Positions 18,359 through 27,444 of a DNA stretch of 64,000 nt are shown here, piece after piece. Source of the stretch: SABI01 sp963663665 (GTDB lineage Bacteria; Spirochaetota; Spirochaetia; Sphaerochaetales; Sphaerochaetaceae). Position numbers and translations under genes: made by a program. Each line of letters begins with the position of its first letter. The first letter of the stretch is position 1. The notes below the pieces were generated by a model. It was not told where the DNA came from, did not search any database, and saw nothing but the letters and a program-made list of their open reading frames with translations. The stretch lies in the NCBI GenBank assembly GCA_963663665.2, contig CAXXKP010000001.1:186001-250000 (forward strand), read 5' to 3'.

Positions 18359-19417
18359 TTATCCGTGATGAACTTTTTTATGAATCTCTCCTGCAATAGA
18401 CAGAAAAGCGTTGAATATTATGGGGTCAAAATGACGATTAGCTTCCTCTTTCATTATTTCGATAGCTTGTTTATGATTGAAAGCTTCTTTGTAAACTCGT
18501 TTACTCGTTAAAGCATCATATACATCGATGATTGCCATTAACCGACCACTTAAGGGAATCGCAGTTCCTTTAAGCCCAGAAGGATAGCCACTACCATCGT
18601 ACCACTCATGATGAGACGCAATCAATTCTCTCGCAATCTCGATAAAACTAATTTTTGCTTCCTCGCAATCTTTACCATAAACGAGTGCATCCACACCTAT
18701 ATGAACATGTTCTCGCATAATAGTAATTTCATCACTGTTCAACCTTCCTGGTTTTAGTAGTATATAATCAGGGATCCCAACTTTACCAATATCATGTAAT
18801 GGTGCTGTATCTATTAACTCTTGAATTTGGCTTTTTGATAAATGATACCCTTCATTTTCTTCCTCTAAAAGACGATGACAAAGCATATCCATTATTATTT
18901 TAGTACGCTTTGAATGGTCACTAGACTCAACGTTTCTCGTTTCCAATAATCGAACTAATGCATTTATAGTAATTTCATTAGTCCTTTTGATCTCCTTAGT
19001 TCTTTTTTCTACAAGCTCACCTAATTGCCGGTTATGTTGTTTAACAGCTTTTGTGGCTTCTGCAAGATGTAACTGTATCTCTATTCTTTTTTGAAGAGAA
19101 CGAAAATTTAAAGGTTTTCTAATATAGTCGACAGCTCCACTATCTAGACCCAGTATTTCTTTATCAACCTCTTCATAGTTAGTTAGTATAATAATTGGAA
19201 TTGTAATTTTCATCTGCTTACACAAATCAAGAAATTCAAAACCATCTATTTTGGGCATCTTAAGATCAAGTAAAATGAGATTTATTTCTGGGTGTTTTTG
19301 TAATAGCTTAAGACCTTGCTCTCCATCTGTCGCTCCTAACATTTGATGAGCTGAGAGGAAATGCTCAATCATGGTGAGGTCAGTTAATGAATCATCAATA
19401 GCAAGAATTACTGCCAC
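18359..19417 (-). CDS. Response regulator with HD-GYP c-di-GMP phosphodiesterase domain
   Basis: 352 residues from a GTG start at 19417, with GGAAG at the usual distance. The receiver domain (about 1-120) has the phospho-Asp in L-L-D-L-K-M-P near residue 52. A short coiled linker follows, then an HD-GYP domain: H-S-K-R-T near 168, P-L-H-D-I-G-K near 207, and H-H-E-W-Y-D-G-S-G-Y-P near 265-275, all metal and GYP residues present. Such proteins hydrolyse cyclic di-GMP. It lies 11 bases upstream of the hybrid kinase gene, which has an Hpt domain that could phosphorylate it. The pair probably adjusts c-di-GMP in response to an outside ligand. Confidence 0.92.
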   Translation of the reverse strand: MAVILAIDDSLTDLTMIEHFLSAHQMLGATDGEQGLKLLQKHPEINLILLDLKMPKIDGFEFLDLCKQMKITIPIIILTNYEEVDKEILGLDSGAVDYIRKPLNFRSLQKRIEIQLHLAEATKAVKQHNRQLGELVEKRTKEIKRTNEITINALVRLLETRNVESSDHSKRTKIIMDMLCHRLLEEENEGYHLSKSQIQELIDTAPLHDIGKVGIPDYILLKPGRLNSDEITIMREHVHIGVDALVYGKDCEEAKISFIEIARELIASHHEWYDGSGYPSGLKGTAIPLSGRLMAIIDVYDALTSKRVYKEAFNHKQAIEIMKEEANRHFDPIIFNAFLSIAGEIHKKVHHG

Positions 19418-19810
19418 TTTAAATGCTTCCTTTTTATTAACATCAAAATCTTAACACTATTATCACTATAGGTAAAGTTTTATTCAAAATTATACTAAAC
19501 TTAAAATCCCATCTGTATATTAGCACCCCAACAATTAACTGCGTCACAATGCAAAAAAGATTTTAAATTCTCATCTAGAGATGAGTATTTCTCTTCATTC
19601 TTCAAAATAGTATGTGTTCTATAGATCTATTAGATTCCTGCAATAAACAAACATAATTATCCGATACTCCACTTTCAGTTTCTACTACTATCACTCATAT
19701 CCCTATTATGATTCTAGAAAGGATATTATACAAATCATTAGCCAAAAAACTCATAATTGTAGCTGTAAAAAGATTGGTGATGTGTGCTACAATCCATCAA
19801 GGTGCAAAAG
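19418..19810. other. Divergent promoter region between the HD-GYP operon and the sugar kinase operon
   Basis: About 390 AT-rich bases holding the promoters of two divergent operons. A 10-bp palindrome ATAGATCTAT is at 19621-19630. I see no convincing longer operator and no riboswitch fold. No dedicated regulator gene lies beside the kinase operon. Confidence 0.4.
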
Positions 19811-21310
19811 ATGACAAAATATATTCTGAGTATTGATCTAGGAACCACAAGTACAAAAACTGTTCTATTTGACGATAGACTACGCGTTATTTCCTCTGCT
19901 CGAACAGAATACCAAACTTTCTATCCTCAATCAGGTTGGGCAGAACAGAATGCCGAAGACTGGTGGTTAGCTCTCGTTGCAACCTGTAGAGAAGTTCTGG
20001 AAAAAAGTGGGATAAACCCATCTAATATTGTTGGCGTCGGAGTAGATTCCATGTCAAGTATGGCGTTACCTGTTGACCAACAGGGGAATCCTCTTCATAA
20101 CGGTCTTATATGGCTTGATCGTAGAGCGTGGAAAGAATCAGATTGGATTAAAGATACCTATGGGGAATTACAGATAAGTATAAACAGCAACCGATCAGAC
20201 CCTTCAAATTTTGCACCAAAAATCCTTTGGATAAAAAACAACCTACCAGATGTATATGTCAAAACATATAAGTTTCTTCATTGTAATGGGTATCTCGTTC
20301 AAAAATTGACGGGTAACATGACGATGGATATCTCGGAAGCAGGACTGTCTCAGCTTTGTGATATTCGTACTGGGCAGTGGTCAGATGAATTAATCGCTTT
20401 AAGCGGTATTGATAGATTAAAATTACCTGAAATTTATTCCTGCACTGAGATTGTGGGTAACATTTTAGCTGAAGCTGCACATGCTACTGGATTAAAAGAA
20501 GGGACTCCTGTAATTGCTGGAGCCATGGACAATGTATCGGCTACACTTGGACTTGGGCTAAGACATGATGGACAAGCATATATTTCTGCAGGGACTGCAA
20601 CAAATGCTGGAGCTTGTGTCGCTGAAGTTCCCACCGACCCAAGTATGCTTAACTACCACCATGGTGTCTCTGGACTCTACCTTGTTAATGGTGGGGTTGA
20701 TTATGGTGGTGCAGGACTTCGATGGTTTAAATCGTTGATTGAAGAGGATCGTTTTTATGAAATCGATCGTCTTGCACAAGAGTCAGGATATCGAGATGAG
20801 GTACTTCTCTATCTACCATATATGGTAGGTCAAAGAGCTCCTTTATGGAGTCCACATTCAAGAGCCGTTGCTTTTGGAATGAATCCAGACACAAGTCGAA
20901 AAGCTATGATCCGAATGATTATGGAAGGTATCGCAATGGGTGTAAAAAATGTCTTTCGACTTATGGAGGAAAAAAATTATACAAGTAATGAAATAGTAAT
21001 GACTGGGGGTTGTGCCAATAGTCATATTTGGACCCAAATTTTTTCAGATATTCTCAATAAACCAATAATTCTTCCTGGGGAGATGGATGTAGCCCCCTTA
21101 GGAACAGCTATATTAACAGCAGTAGGTGTTGGCCTTTTCCCAGATTTTGATTCAGCTCTCGCTGTACAGACAGTTCGAGATACCTATTATCCTGATAATG
21201 AAAAAAGTTCATACTATGATGATTTATTCTCCGCTTTTATCAACCTATATGAAATATCTCAGCCAGTATACGAACAGTTGGATATGATAAGAAAAAAATA
21301 TACTAATTAA
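19811..21310 (+). CDS. FGGY-family sugar kinase (xylulokinase-like)
   Basis: 499 residues. The start at 19811 is chosen over an in-frame ATG nine codons upstream, because AAGGTG precedes it and the protein then opens directly with the ATPase motif I-D-L-G-T-T-S-T-K. Other FGGY features: W-L-D-R-R-A near residue 115, G-A-M-D-N-V-S near 237, and M-T-G-G-C-A-N-S near 396. The family phosphorylates pentuloses, hexuloses, gluconate or polyols, and sequence alone does not fix the substrate. It is first in an operon with a GatD-like dehydrogenase and a GatZ-like protein, which suggests a ketose such as tagatose derived from a hexitol rather than xylulose. That is inference. Confidence 0.85.
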   Translation: MTKYILSIDLGTTSTKTVLFDDRLRVISSARTEYQTFYPQSGWAEQNAEDWWLALVATCREVLEKSGINPSNIVGVGVDSMSSMALPVDQQGNPLHNGLIWLDRRAWKESDWIKDTYGELQISINSNRSDPSNFAPKILWIKNNLPDVYVKTYKFLHCNGYLVQKLTGNMTMDISEAGLSQLCDIRTGQWSDELIALSGIDRLKLPEIYSCTEIVGNILAEAAHATGLKEGTPVIAGAMDNVSATLGLGLRHDGQAYISAGTATNAGACVAEVPTDPSMLNYHHGVSGLYLVNGGVDYGGAGLRWFKSLIEEDRFYEIDRLAQESGYRDEVLLYLPYMVGQRAPLWSPHSRAVAFGMNPDTSRKAMIRMIMEGIAMGVKNVFRLMEEKNYTSNEIVMTGGCANSHIWTQIFSDILNKPIILPGEMDVAPLGTAILTAVGVGLFPDFDSALAVQTVRDTYYPDNEKSSYYDDLFSAFINLYEISQPVYEQLDMIRKKYTN

Positions 21311-21326
21311 ATAGAGGAGCATGCCT

Positions 21327-22373
21327 ATGAAAGCAGCTGTATTATACAAAGATAATGATATTCGTTATGAAGAATGGGAAAAACCCACTATAGGACCCTA
21401 TGATGTCCTTGTGAGAGTGAAAGTGTCGGGGCTATGTGGTTCTGACATTCCCCGTACTATTCACTCAGGAGCTCATTTCTACCCTATTGTTTTAGGACAT
21501 GAATTTTCTGGAGAGATTGTAGAAATTGGCGAAAAAGTTACAGAGAGAAAAATTGGTCAGAGAATCGCATGTGCACCTCTCATCCCCAATTTACATGATC
21601 CTCAAAGCCAAAAAGGCAATTATTCTCTAGGTAAAGGGTATACATTTATTGGCTCACGAGTTCAGGGAGGTTGGGCGGAATTTATTTCTATGCCTTGGAA
21701 AAATGCTGTAGTTCTTCCTGAGAGTGTTAGTTATACACAAGGAGCCTTTTTTGAGCCAATAACAGTAGCTCTTCATGCACTAAATATTATGAATTTTCAA
21801 GGTGGGAACAATGTCGCAATTACTGGTATGGGAACAATTGGCCTTCTTACCCTTCAGTGTGTGAGAGCATTAGGTGCAAAAAAAATTACTGTATTCGATA
21901 TAGATGAAAAACGACTTGAAGTTGCTAAAGAGTATGGTGCTGACCTTTGTCTAAATACACAGGAGGAAGGGTTTAAAGAGGAAGCTCTGAATTTTACAGA
22001 CGGAATTGGATACGAAGTTTGTTTAGAAACAGGCGGTGTTCCTTTTACTGAAATTCTCTGCATGGAGTTAGCTGCACCAAAAGGAACTGTCATGTTTATA
22101 GGGACTCCTCATAAGCCTGTCACATTACAACCAAATGAATTTGAGTACATCAATAGAAAAGAGCTTCATGTAACAGGTTCTTGGATGAATTATTCTGCTC
22201 CATTCCCAGGATGGGAATGGGAAATGGCAGTATACCTTTTCAGCAAGAATTTGGTAAAAATTGAGAAATTAATTGATCGCAACATACCACTTAGCCAAAT
22301 TGGAGCTGCGATTAATGATTTAACTATTCCAGGTGCGGTATCAGGAAAGATTTTGTTTGATTGCGAAAAATAA
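21327..22373 (+). CDS. Zinc-type medium-chain dehydrogenase, galactitol-1-phosphate dehydrogenase (GatD)-like
   Basis: 348 residues. The start at 21327 has GAGGAG 7 bases upstream; the in-frame ATG at 21321 would be only 1 base from it. Catalytic zinc ligands are present: G-L-C-G-S-D near residue 38 and G-H-E near 62. The NAD-binding G-M-G-T-I-G-L is near 168. The opening and the G-A-H-x-Y-P-I-x-L-G-H-E-F-S-G stretch resemble E. coli GatD. The structural zinc lobe is lost: the segment C-A-P-L-I-P-N-L-H-D keeps only one cysteine of the usual four. It is in an operon between the FGGY kinase and GatZ-like genes. It likely oxidises a hexitol or its phosphate to a ketose. Confidence 0.82.
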   Translation: MKAAVLYKDNDIRYEEWEKPTIGPYDVLVRVKVSGLCGSDIPRTIHSGAHFYPIVLGHEFSGEIVEIGEKVTERKIGQRIACAPLIPNLHDPQSQKGNYSLGKGYTFIGSRVQGGWAEFISMPWKNAVVLPESVSYTQGAFFEPITVALHALNIMNFQGGNNVAITGMGTIGLLTLQCVRALGAKKITVFDIDEKRLEVAKEYGADLCLNTQEEGFKEEALNFTDGIGYEVCLETGGVPFTEILCMELAAPKGTVMFIGTPHKPVTLQPNEFEYINRKELHVTGSWMNYSAPFPGWEWEMAVYLFSKNLVKIEKLIDRNIPLSQIGAAINDLTIPGAVSGKILFDCEK

Positions 22374-22392
22374 CAAATAAAAAGGAATTGCT

Positions 22393-23700
22393 ATGAGTGC
22401 TATTAATGAGTTTCTACAGTTAATGAAAGATAATAAAGCAGGGAAAAGAAAGGGTATATACTCAATCTGCTCTGCTCACCCTGATGTTATTAAAGCAAGT
22501 ATGATGCAGGCAAAAGAAGATGGATCTATAGCTTTAATAGAATCTACAAGCAATCAAGTAGACCAGAATGGTGGATACACAGGAATGATTCCGTCTGAAT
22601 TTGTCGCATACGTGAAAAGATTAGCTCAAGAAGTCTCCTTTCCAGAAGAAAGGATTCTTTTAGGGGGCGATCATCTTGGGCCTAATGCCTGGCAGAGTCT
22701 TCCTTCTGAAATTGCGATGAAGAACGCTAAAGAATTAGTTATCTCTTATGTGAAAGCGGGTTACCAGAAAATCCATCTTGATGCAAGTATGTATTGTGCA
22801 AATGATGAGGGCGATCGACATACTCCGCTTGCTGATGAGATCGTTTCATCAAGAGCAGCTGAACTCTGTGCTGTGGCAGAATCTACATGGAATGAATTTT
22901 GTCAGGGAAACCCTAAACCAGTATATATCATTGGTACCGAGGTCCCAATTCCTGGGGGAGCACAGGAAGAAGAAGAAACTGTAGCACCAACGTCTTCCTC
23001 TGATGCAATAAAAACAATTGAAGTAACTAAAAAAGCTTTTGAAGCGAAGAATTTGCATGATGCATGGAAGAGGGTTATTGGAGTTGTTGTTCAACCCGGT
23101 GTCGAATTTGGTGATGATCAGGTATTTCATTATACAAGTGCAGCTGCTGCAGATTTGAGTAAGTTAATTGAAGGGACAGACAGGTTAGTCTATGAAGCCC
23201 ATTCAACGGATTATCAAAGCGAGACAGGACTTGCTTCTCTTGTAAAAGATCACTATTGCATCTTAAAAGTTGGTCCTTGGTTAACATTCGCATATAGAGA
23301 GGCATTATTTGCCTTAGCTGATATAGAGGTTGAATTATGTAAAGGAACAAGCAAGCCACTGTCAAAATTGAAAGAAACCTTAGAAGAAGTGATGCTCGAA
23401 AACCCTAAATATTGGAAAAAATACTACTCTGGATCAGAAGAAGAGCAATTGTTTAAACGTAAATATAGCTTTAGCGATAGGAGTCGGTATTACTGGCCAG
23501 ATATACGATTGAGTGAAGCCATAGAACTATTGAAAAATAATCTTGATGAGAAAGGAATACCTTTGAGCATACTAAGCCAATATCTTCCAAACCAATACAA
23601 CGCAGTACAAGAAGGAAAAATCTCCTTGAACTCTCAAGATTTAATTCTTAGCCATATTCGCGATGTAGTAGGAATTTACGCTCGAGCCTGTGGTTTCTAA
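22393..23700 (+). CDS. gatZ: GatZ/KbaZ-family protein (tagatose-bisphosphate aldolase non-catalytic subunit-like)
   Basis: 435 residues covering the whole GatZ/KbaZ family, with the typical I-L-L-G-G-D-H-L-G-P-N-A-W near residue 95. The Shine-Dalgarno AAGGAA is well placed. In enterobacteria GatZ supports the class II aldolase GatY, which splits tagatose 1,6-bisphosphate. No GatY/KbaY aldolase is encoded nearby, so either the partner is elsewhere or this protein works alone; related GatZ-type proteins have been reported to epimerise tagatose 6-phosphate at C4. It is last in the kinase-dehydrogenase-GatZ operon. A hairpin without a T-run follows at 23763-23789. Confidence 0.88.
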   Translation: MSAINEFLQLMKDNKAGKRKGIYSICSAHPDVIKASMMQAKEDGSIALIESTSNQVDQNGGYTGMIPSEFVAYVKRLAQEVSFPEERILLGGDHLGPNAWQSLPSEIAMKNAKELVISYVKAGYQKIHLDASMYCANDEGDRHTPLADEIVSSRAAELCAVAESTWNEFCQGNPKPVYIIGTEVPIPGGAQEEEETVAPTSSSDAIKTIEVTKKAFEAKNLHDAWKRVIGVVVQPGVEFGDDQVFHYTSAAAADLSKLIEGTDRLVYEAHSTDYQSETGLASLVKDHYCILKVGPWLTFAYREALFALADIEVELCKGTSKPLSKLKETLEEVMLENPKYWKKYYSGSEEEQLFKRKYSFSDRSRYYWPDIRLSEAIELLKNNLDEKGIPLSILSQYLPNQYNAVQEGKISLNSQDLILSHIRDVVGIYARACGF

Positions 23701-23762
23701 CTAGCAGGAATTAGATTATATGTAAGTTAGTTGAGACTTTCTAATAGATACGAAATGGTTGT

Positions 23763-23789
23763 ATGCTTCTTTTAACCAGAAAGAAGCAT
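23763..23789 (+). terminator. Hairpin after the gatZ operon (weak terminator candidate)
   Basis: The 10-bp perfect stem ATGCTTCTTT / AAAGAAGCAT has a 7-base loop and lies 63 bases after the gatZ stop. No T-run follows on the + strand, so it may protect the mRNA end rather than terminate. Confidence 0.4.
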
Positions 23790-23876
23790 GCATCTGTGAT
23801 AATTATAACAATACTTTCTTCACCCTATATTGTGGTACAATCTGATACAAAGAAATCAGTAATGAAAAGGTGAATC

Positions 23877-24899
23877 ATGAAATATATGTCTAGGAGATAC
23901 CCGACTAGTAAACTATTCATAGAGATGGTAGTACTATTCACCATTGTGTTGTTTAGTGGATGTGCAACATCTCAATTACGAGAAACATATTCCCTCGATC
24001 AAGTGATAAGTTCAACAGATCAGTTCATCGAGATTGATGGAATACTATTACATTATCGTATAATAGATGAGAACATTAGTGATAAATCAATCCTCCTCCT
24101 CCACGGCTTCCTCTCAAATTTACATACATGGGACTATCTTGCTCCTCACTTAGCAGAATTTGGAAAAATTTATGCATATGATAGAATCGGTTTTGGGCTC
24201 TCTGAACGACCACTACCAGATGTAGAATCAGGATGGACCGACTTCCCAGGAGGAATATCTCCCTACTCCTCAGAAGCAGTGATATCGCGAATTGCTGCAT
24301 TCATGGATACTATGGACATTGATTCTACAATAATTGTAGGCCATTCAGCAGGAGGTAACCTCGCACTCCAGTTTGCCCAAAAATATCCACAACGGGTAGA
24401 TTCTCTCATCCTTATTGATCCTGCTGTTTATGAAAGTGGTCCTCCTAGATGGATTATAAACCTTTTGAAAAAGGGAATTGGAGAAAAGCTTGCTCTACAA
24501 GGTATTCAGTCTCTAGCTAAGAAAAATGATTCTGTTTTTGAGTCAGCTTGGTATGATGCATCAGCTGTACCAGAGGAGCTTAAGGAAGCGTACCGCAAAC
24601 CTCTTTTAATTGAAAATTGGGATAGAGCACTTCTTGAATTTACCAAATCTTCTTCTTCACTTGATTCTGAGACTTTAATAAAGAATGTTTCAAATTTAAA
24701 TATTCCGATATGTATCATCCACGGTGCACAAGATTCCATTATTCCGATAAAACAGAGCATTAAGTTAGCAAAAAAACTCTCTCATAACTCTGATGAGATA
24801 GGAATCGGGATTATTGATCAATGTGGTCATGTTCCACAGGAGGAGTGCCCTAAAGAGACATGGTCCTACATATTACCCTTCTTAACATACACAAATTAA
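23877..24899 (+). CDS. Alpha/beta-hydrolase lipoprotein
   Basis: 340 residues. The N-terminus is a lipoprotein signal: hydrophobic stretch, then L-F-S-G-C with the lipobox Cys near residue 31. The alpha/beta-hydrolase fold follows: H-G-F-L-S-N (oxyanion region) near 77-82, nucleophile elbow G-H-S-A-G-G with Ser near 156, acid Asp in I-H-G-A-Q-D near 286, and catalytic His in Q-C-G-H-V-P-Q-E near 322. Such proteins are esterases, lipases or haloperoxidase-like hydrolases; the substrate is unknown. It is probably anchored to the membrane facing the periplasm. It has its own Shine-Dalgarno (AAAAGG) and no operon partner. Confidence 0.85.
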   Translation: MKYMSRRYPTSKLFIEMVVLFTIVLFSGCATSQLRETYSLDQVISSTDQFIEIDGILLHYRIIDENISDKSILLLHGFLSNLHTWDYLAPHLAEFGKIYAYDRIGFGLSERPLPDVESGWTDFPGGISPYSSEAVISRIAAFMDTMDIDSTIIVGHSAGGNLALQFAQKYPQRVDSLILIDPAVYESGPPRWIINLLKKGIGEKLALQGIQSLAKKNDSVFESAWYDASAVPEELKEAYRKPLLIENWDRALLEFTKSSSSLDSETLIKNVSNLNIPICIIHGAQDSIIPIKQSIKLAKKLSHNSDEIGIGIIDQCGHVPQEECPKETWSYILPFLTYTN

Positions 24900-24937
24900 C
24901 CTACAACGAAGAGCATTGTTTCTCAAGTAAAGGGATT

Positions 24938-25969
24938 TTATTTATTCTCTTTAAGGTTCTTCACTGAATCTCTTACTACAAGAGAAACATCAAGTTGTAC
25001 ATTAGCCACAGGTATTGTCTTTTTTCGAATCAATTTCATGAGCATCGATATTGCAAGCCTTCCTTTATCCCCTGGATTTTGATGCACTGTAGTAAGATGA
25101 GGTCTCACTAGTCGTGAAAAGATATTGTCATCAAAGCCTGTTACTGAAATTTGATCGGGAACAACTATCCCACAATCTTGAAGAAAGGAAACAGCCTCAG
25201 CGCCATAATAATCGGAAGAGAAAACTAGAACTGTATAAGGAGAATCAACATCTGCAAGCTGTTTATAAAGAGTATGCCGTTCAGATCGGTCTTTAGGAAC
25301 AGGTATATAACAATCTGGCGTTAATGTTATTCCTTCTTCCATAAAAGCTTTTTGACATCCACTGAAACGCGCACAGTCTGTACCTGCAAATAAGTCGTCA
25401 TTCGCAAGGAACATAATCTTTCTATGACCCATGGATATCAGATACTTTGCAACCTCATAGCCTCCCCGTTCATCCTGAAGCCCAATATTGTGATAAATAT
25501 GAGAATCATCAGAAAAATGAGAGTCTATAAACACGAGAGGAGTCTCGATGCTATCTTTAATAACTCGACAAATGTTACTAGGAACCCATACGAGAACTAA
25601 TCCAGCGAGTTTCCATGCTCTCGCTAGGCGAACTACTTCATCTTCGTCACTCGTTGTATGCAACATAACAAAATATCCGTTATCACGGATTTCCTGTTCC
25701 ATTGAACCAAGGATTGCAGATGAGAAAGGATCTTCAAATACAGTTTCATCCCAACGAGGTTCCATGAACATAATTATACCAATTATGCGTGAATTATTGT
25801 GTGCAAGAATCATCGCTCCCATATTGGGAGCATATTTCTTCTCTTTGATGACAGCTTGCACTCTCTCAAGGGTCTCTTTTGAAACACGTCCATGATTTCC
25901 ATGGATTACATTCGCAACAGTAGTTGGGCTAACACCCGCCTTCTGAGCAATTTCTTTAATTGTCGACAT
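24938..25969 (-). CDS. LacI-family transcriptional regulator
   Basis: 343 residues. An N-terminal LacI helix-turn-helix (T-I-K-E-I-A-Q-K-A-G-V-S-P-T-T-V-A near 3-19) is followed by a periplasmic-binding-protein-like sensor domain with F-D-D-N near 277. It is the last gene in line with a leftward set: binding protein, two permeases, GH4 glycosidase. It most likely represses that operon and is induced by the imported sugar or a metabolite. A 12-bp palindrome TGTTACGTAACA, with the central CG typical of LacI-family operators, lies 58 bases upstream of the binding-protein start. A 103-base gap before it could hold its own promoter. Confidence 0.92.
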   Translation of the reverse strand: MSTIKEIAQKAGVSPTTVANVIHGNHGRVSKETLERVQAVIKEKKYAPNMGAMILAHNNSRIIGIIMFMEPRWDETVFEDPFSSAILGSMEQEIRDNGYFVMLHTTSDEDEVVRLARAWKLAGLVLVWVPSNICRVIKDSIETPLVFIDSHFSDDSHIYHNIGLQDERGGYEVAKYLISMGHRKIMFLANDDLFAGTDCARFSGCQKAFMEEGITLTPDCYIPVPKDRSERHTLYKQLADVDSPYTVLVFSSDYYGAEAVSFLQDCGIVVPDQISVTGFDDNIFSRLVRPHLTTVHQNPGDKGRLAISMLMKLIRKKTIPVANVQLDVSLVVRDSVKNLKENK

Positions 25970-26072
25970 ACCTATATCCTATCTAAAAAATATCGTATGA
26001 GTATACCCAACTAGTGAAGATTTCCTATTTTCTTTGTGCTTGCTATTTACTTTCTTCATCCTCACTATCTAG

Positions 26073-27428
26073 TTATTTCAAATAGCCTAGCCACTTTTTC
26101 TGTTGATCTATCATTCTATCAACCATAGCTTCAACTTTTGAGGCTTGGTTTACAACAGGATTAGCAAGCAATGCTTGAATCACATACGACTTTTTCTTAT
26201 GAATGATTGCCTCGGCTGTTAAATCATATACACCAGTGTACGATCTCAGTAGAGCAAGATATCCTTTCGGGATATTGGGCATCTTGATACCATTCACTCC
26301 GTCTTTGTTTATAATCGCTGGAACCTCAACGACTACCCATGAAGGAAGATCCTCAATCAATCCATTATTGGGTACATTAACCGCTTCTTCCTCATACCCT
26401 GAGTCTGTCACAATACCTTCAATAATTGGAACAACTCTCTCTGAGGTTTCTAGCCTAAATTCTGAGAGTAGTTTCTGCGATAATTCAATTTTATATAAAT
26501 CATAGAAGTCGAGAATCCCTCGATGATCAACGACATCCCATGCCCATCCGATGTATTCTCCGAAATGAGAATCAACGGTAATTGGAAGTAATTGATAATT
26601 CTTCAACATCAATTGGACTATTCGGCGATCAGCCCATTCATAGTTACTTTTTTTACCCGAATGCCCTTTATGGAACATTTCTGGTGATTCAATACGTCCA
26701 GTTCTACGATATTCATCGAGTTGATCACTGTAACCTGGCTCTCTTTGAAAGAAAGCCTCTGCCTTCTCTAGAACTTCAGGATAAAGATTTTTCCCACTCT
26801 TTCTATCTTTAATCTCTAGCATGCAACTAAAATGATTCAGTCCAGCTGCCCTAAAATGAACATCCTCAATCTTTTTATTGAGAATTCCAGGGAGCCAGCG
26901 TCCTAACCAACCAATTTCATGGCACATACCAACAAACTTAGCTTTTGGAAAAGCTCTGTGCACTGTTGTTCCGATGGCAGTCATTGGATTTGAATAGTTA
27001 AAAATCCATGCATCAGGGCATATTTCCATTGCGTCTTTTACTATTTCTAAGATGACAGGAATAATTCTGAGAGAGTGAAAAACGCCTCCAGGTCCACCAT
27101 TTTCTCCATAGACTTGATGTACTCCATATTGAAGAGGAATCTTCCAATCTTCATCCCATAACTGGAACCGATTTCCCACTTCAATGCTTGAGATGATGAA
27201 ATTAGCATTTTTAAAAGCAGTCCGTCGGTCAGTTGTACCATTAACTGTAAATTTAAGTGATTTCTTAGAAATAAACTCCTGAGCACTATTTAGCACGCTA
27301 TGTAAAGCTACTTCATTTATGTCGAGAAGAGTAATTTCAGAACCTTCTAATATGCTACTGCCAAAAATGTCACCAAGCATACCGTACCCGAACTGGACGC
27401 TTCCAGCACCTACAAGAACAATTTTCAT
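26073..27428 (-). CDS. GH4 family NAD/Mn-dependent glycosidase (alpha-galactosidase/alpha-glucosidase-like)
   Basis: 451 residues. The N-terminal Rossmann motif is V-G-A-G-S-V-Q-F-G near residues 5-13, followed by the GH4 signature region with F-N-Y-S-N-P-M near 143-149. The metal-ligand motif is C-H-E near 169-171. GH4 enzymes use NAD+ and Mn2+ in an oxidation-elimination mechanism. In this family the residue after Cys-His tracks with specificity; C-H-S is usual for alpha-gluco/galactosidases, and here it is Glu, so the substrate is uncertain. It lies 16 bases after the permease gene and is co-oriented with a sugar ABC importer and LacI. The likely substrate is a disaccharide or glycoside brought in by that importer. 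Confidence 0.88.
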   Translation of the reverse strand: MKIVLVGAGSVQFGYGMLGDIFGSSILEGSEITLLDINEVALHSVLNSAQEFISKKSLKFTVNGTTDRRTAFKNANFIISSIEVGNRFQLWDEDWKIPLQYGVHQVYGENGGPGGVFHSLRIIPVILEIVKDAMEICPDAWIFNYSNPMTAIGTTVHRAFPKAKFVGMCHEIGWLGRWLPGILNKKIEDVHFRAAGLNHFSCMLEIKDRKSGKNLYPEVLEKAEAFFQREPGYSDQLDEYRRTGRIESPEMFHKGHSGKKSNYEWADRRIVQLMLKNYQLLPITVDSHFGEYIGWAWDVVDHRGILDFYDLYKIELSQKLLSEFRLETSERVVPIIEGIVTDSGYEEEAVNVPNNGLIEDLPSWVVVEVPAIINKDGVNGIKMPNIPKGYLALLRSYTGVYDLTAEAIIHKKKSYVIQALLANPVVNQASKVEAMVDRMIDQQKKWLGYLK

Positions 27429-27444
27429 ATGTTTCTCCGATAAT

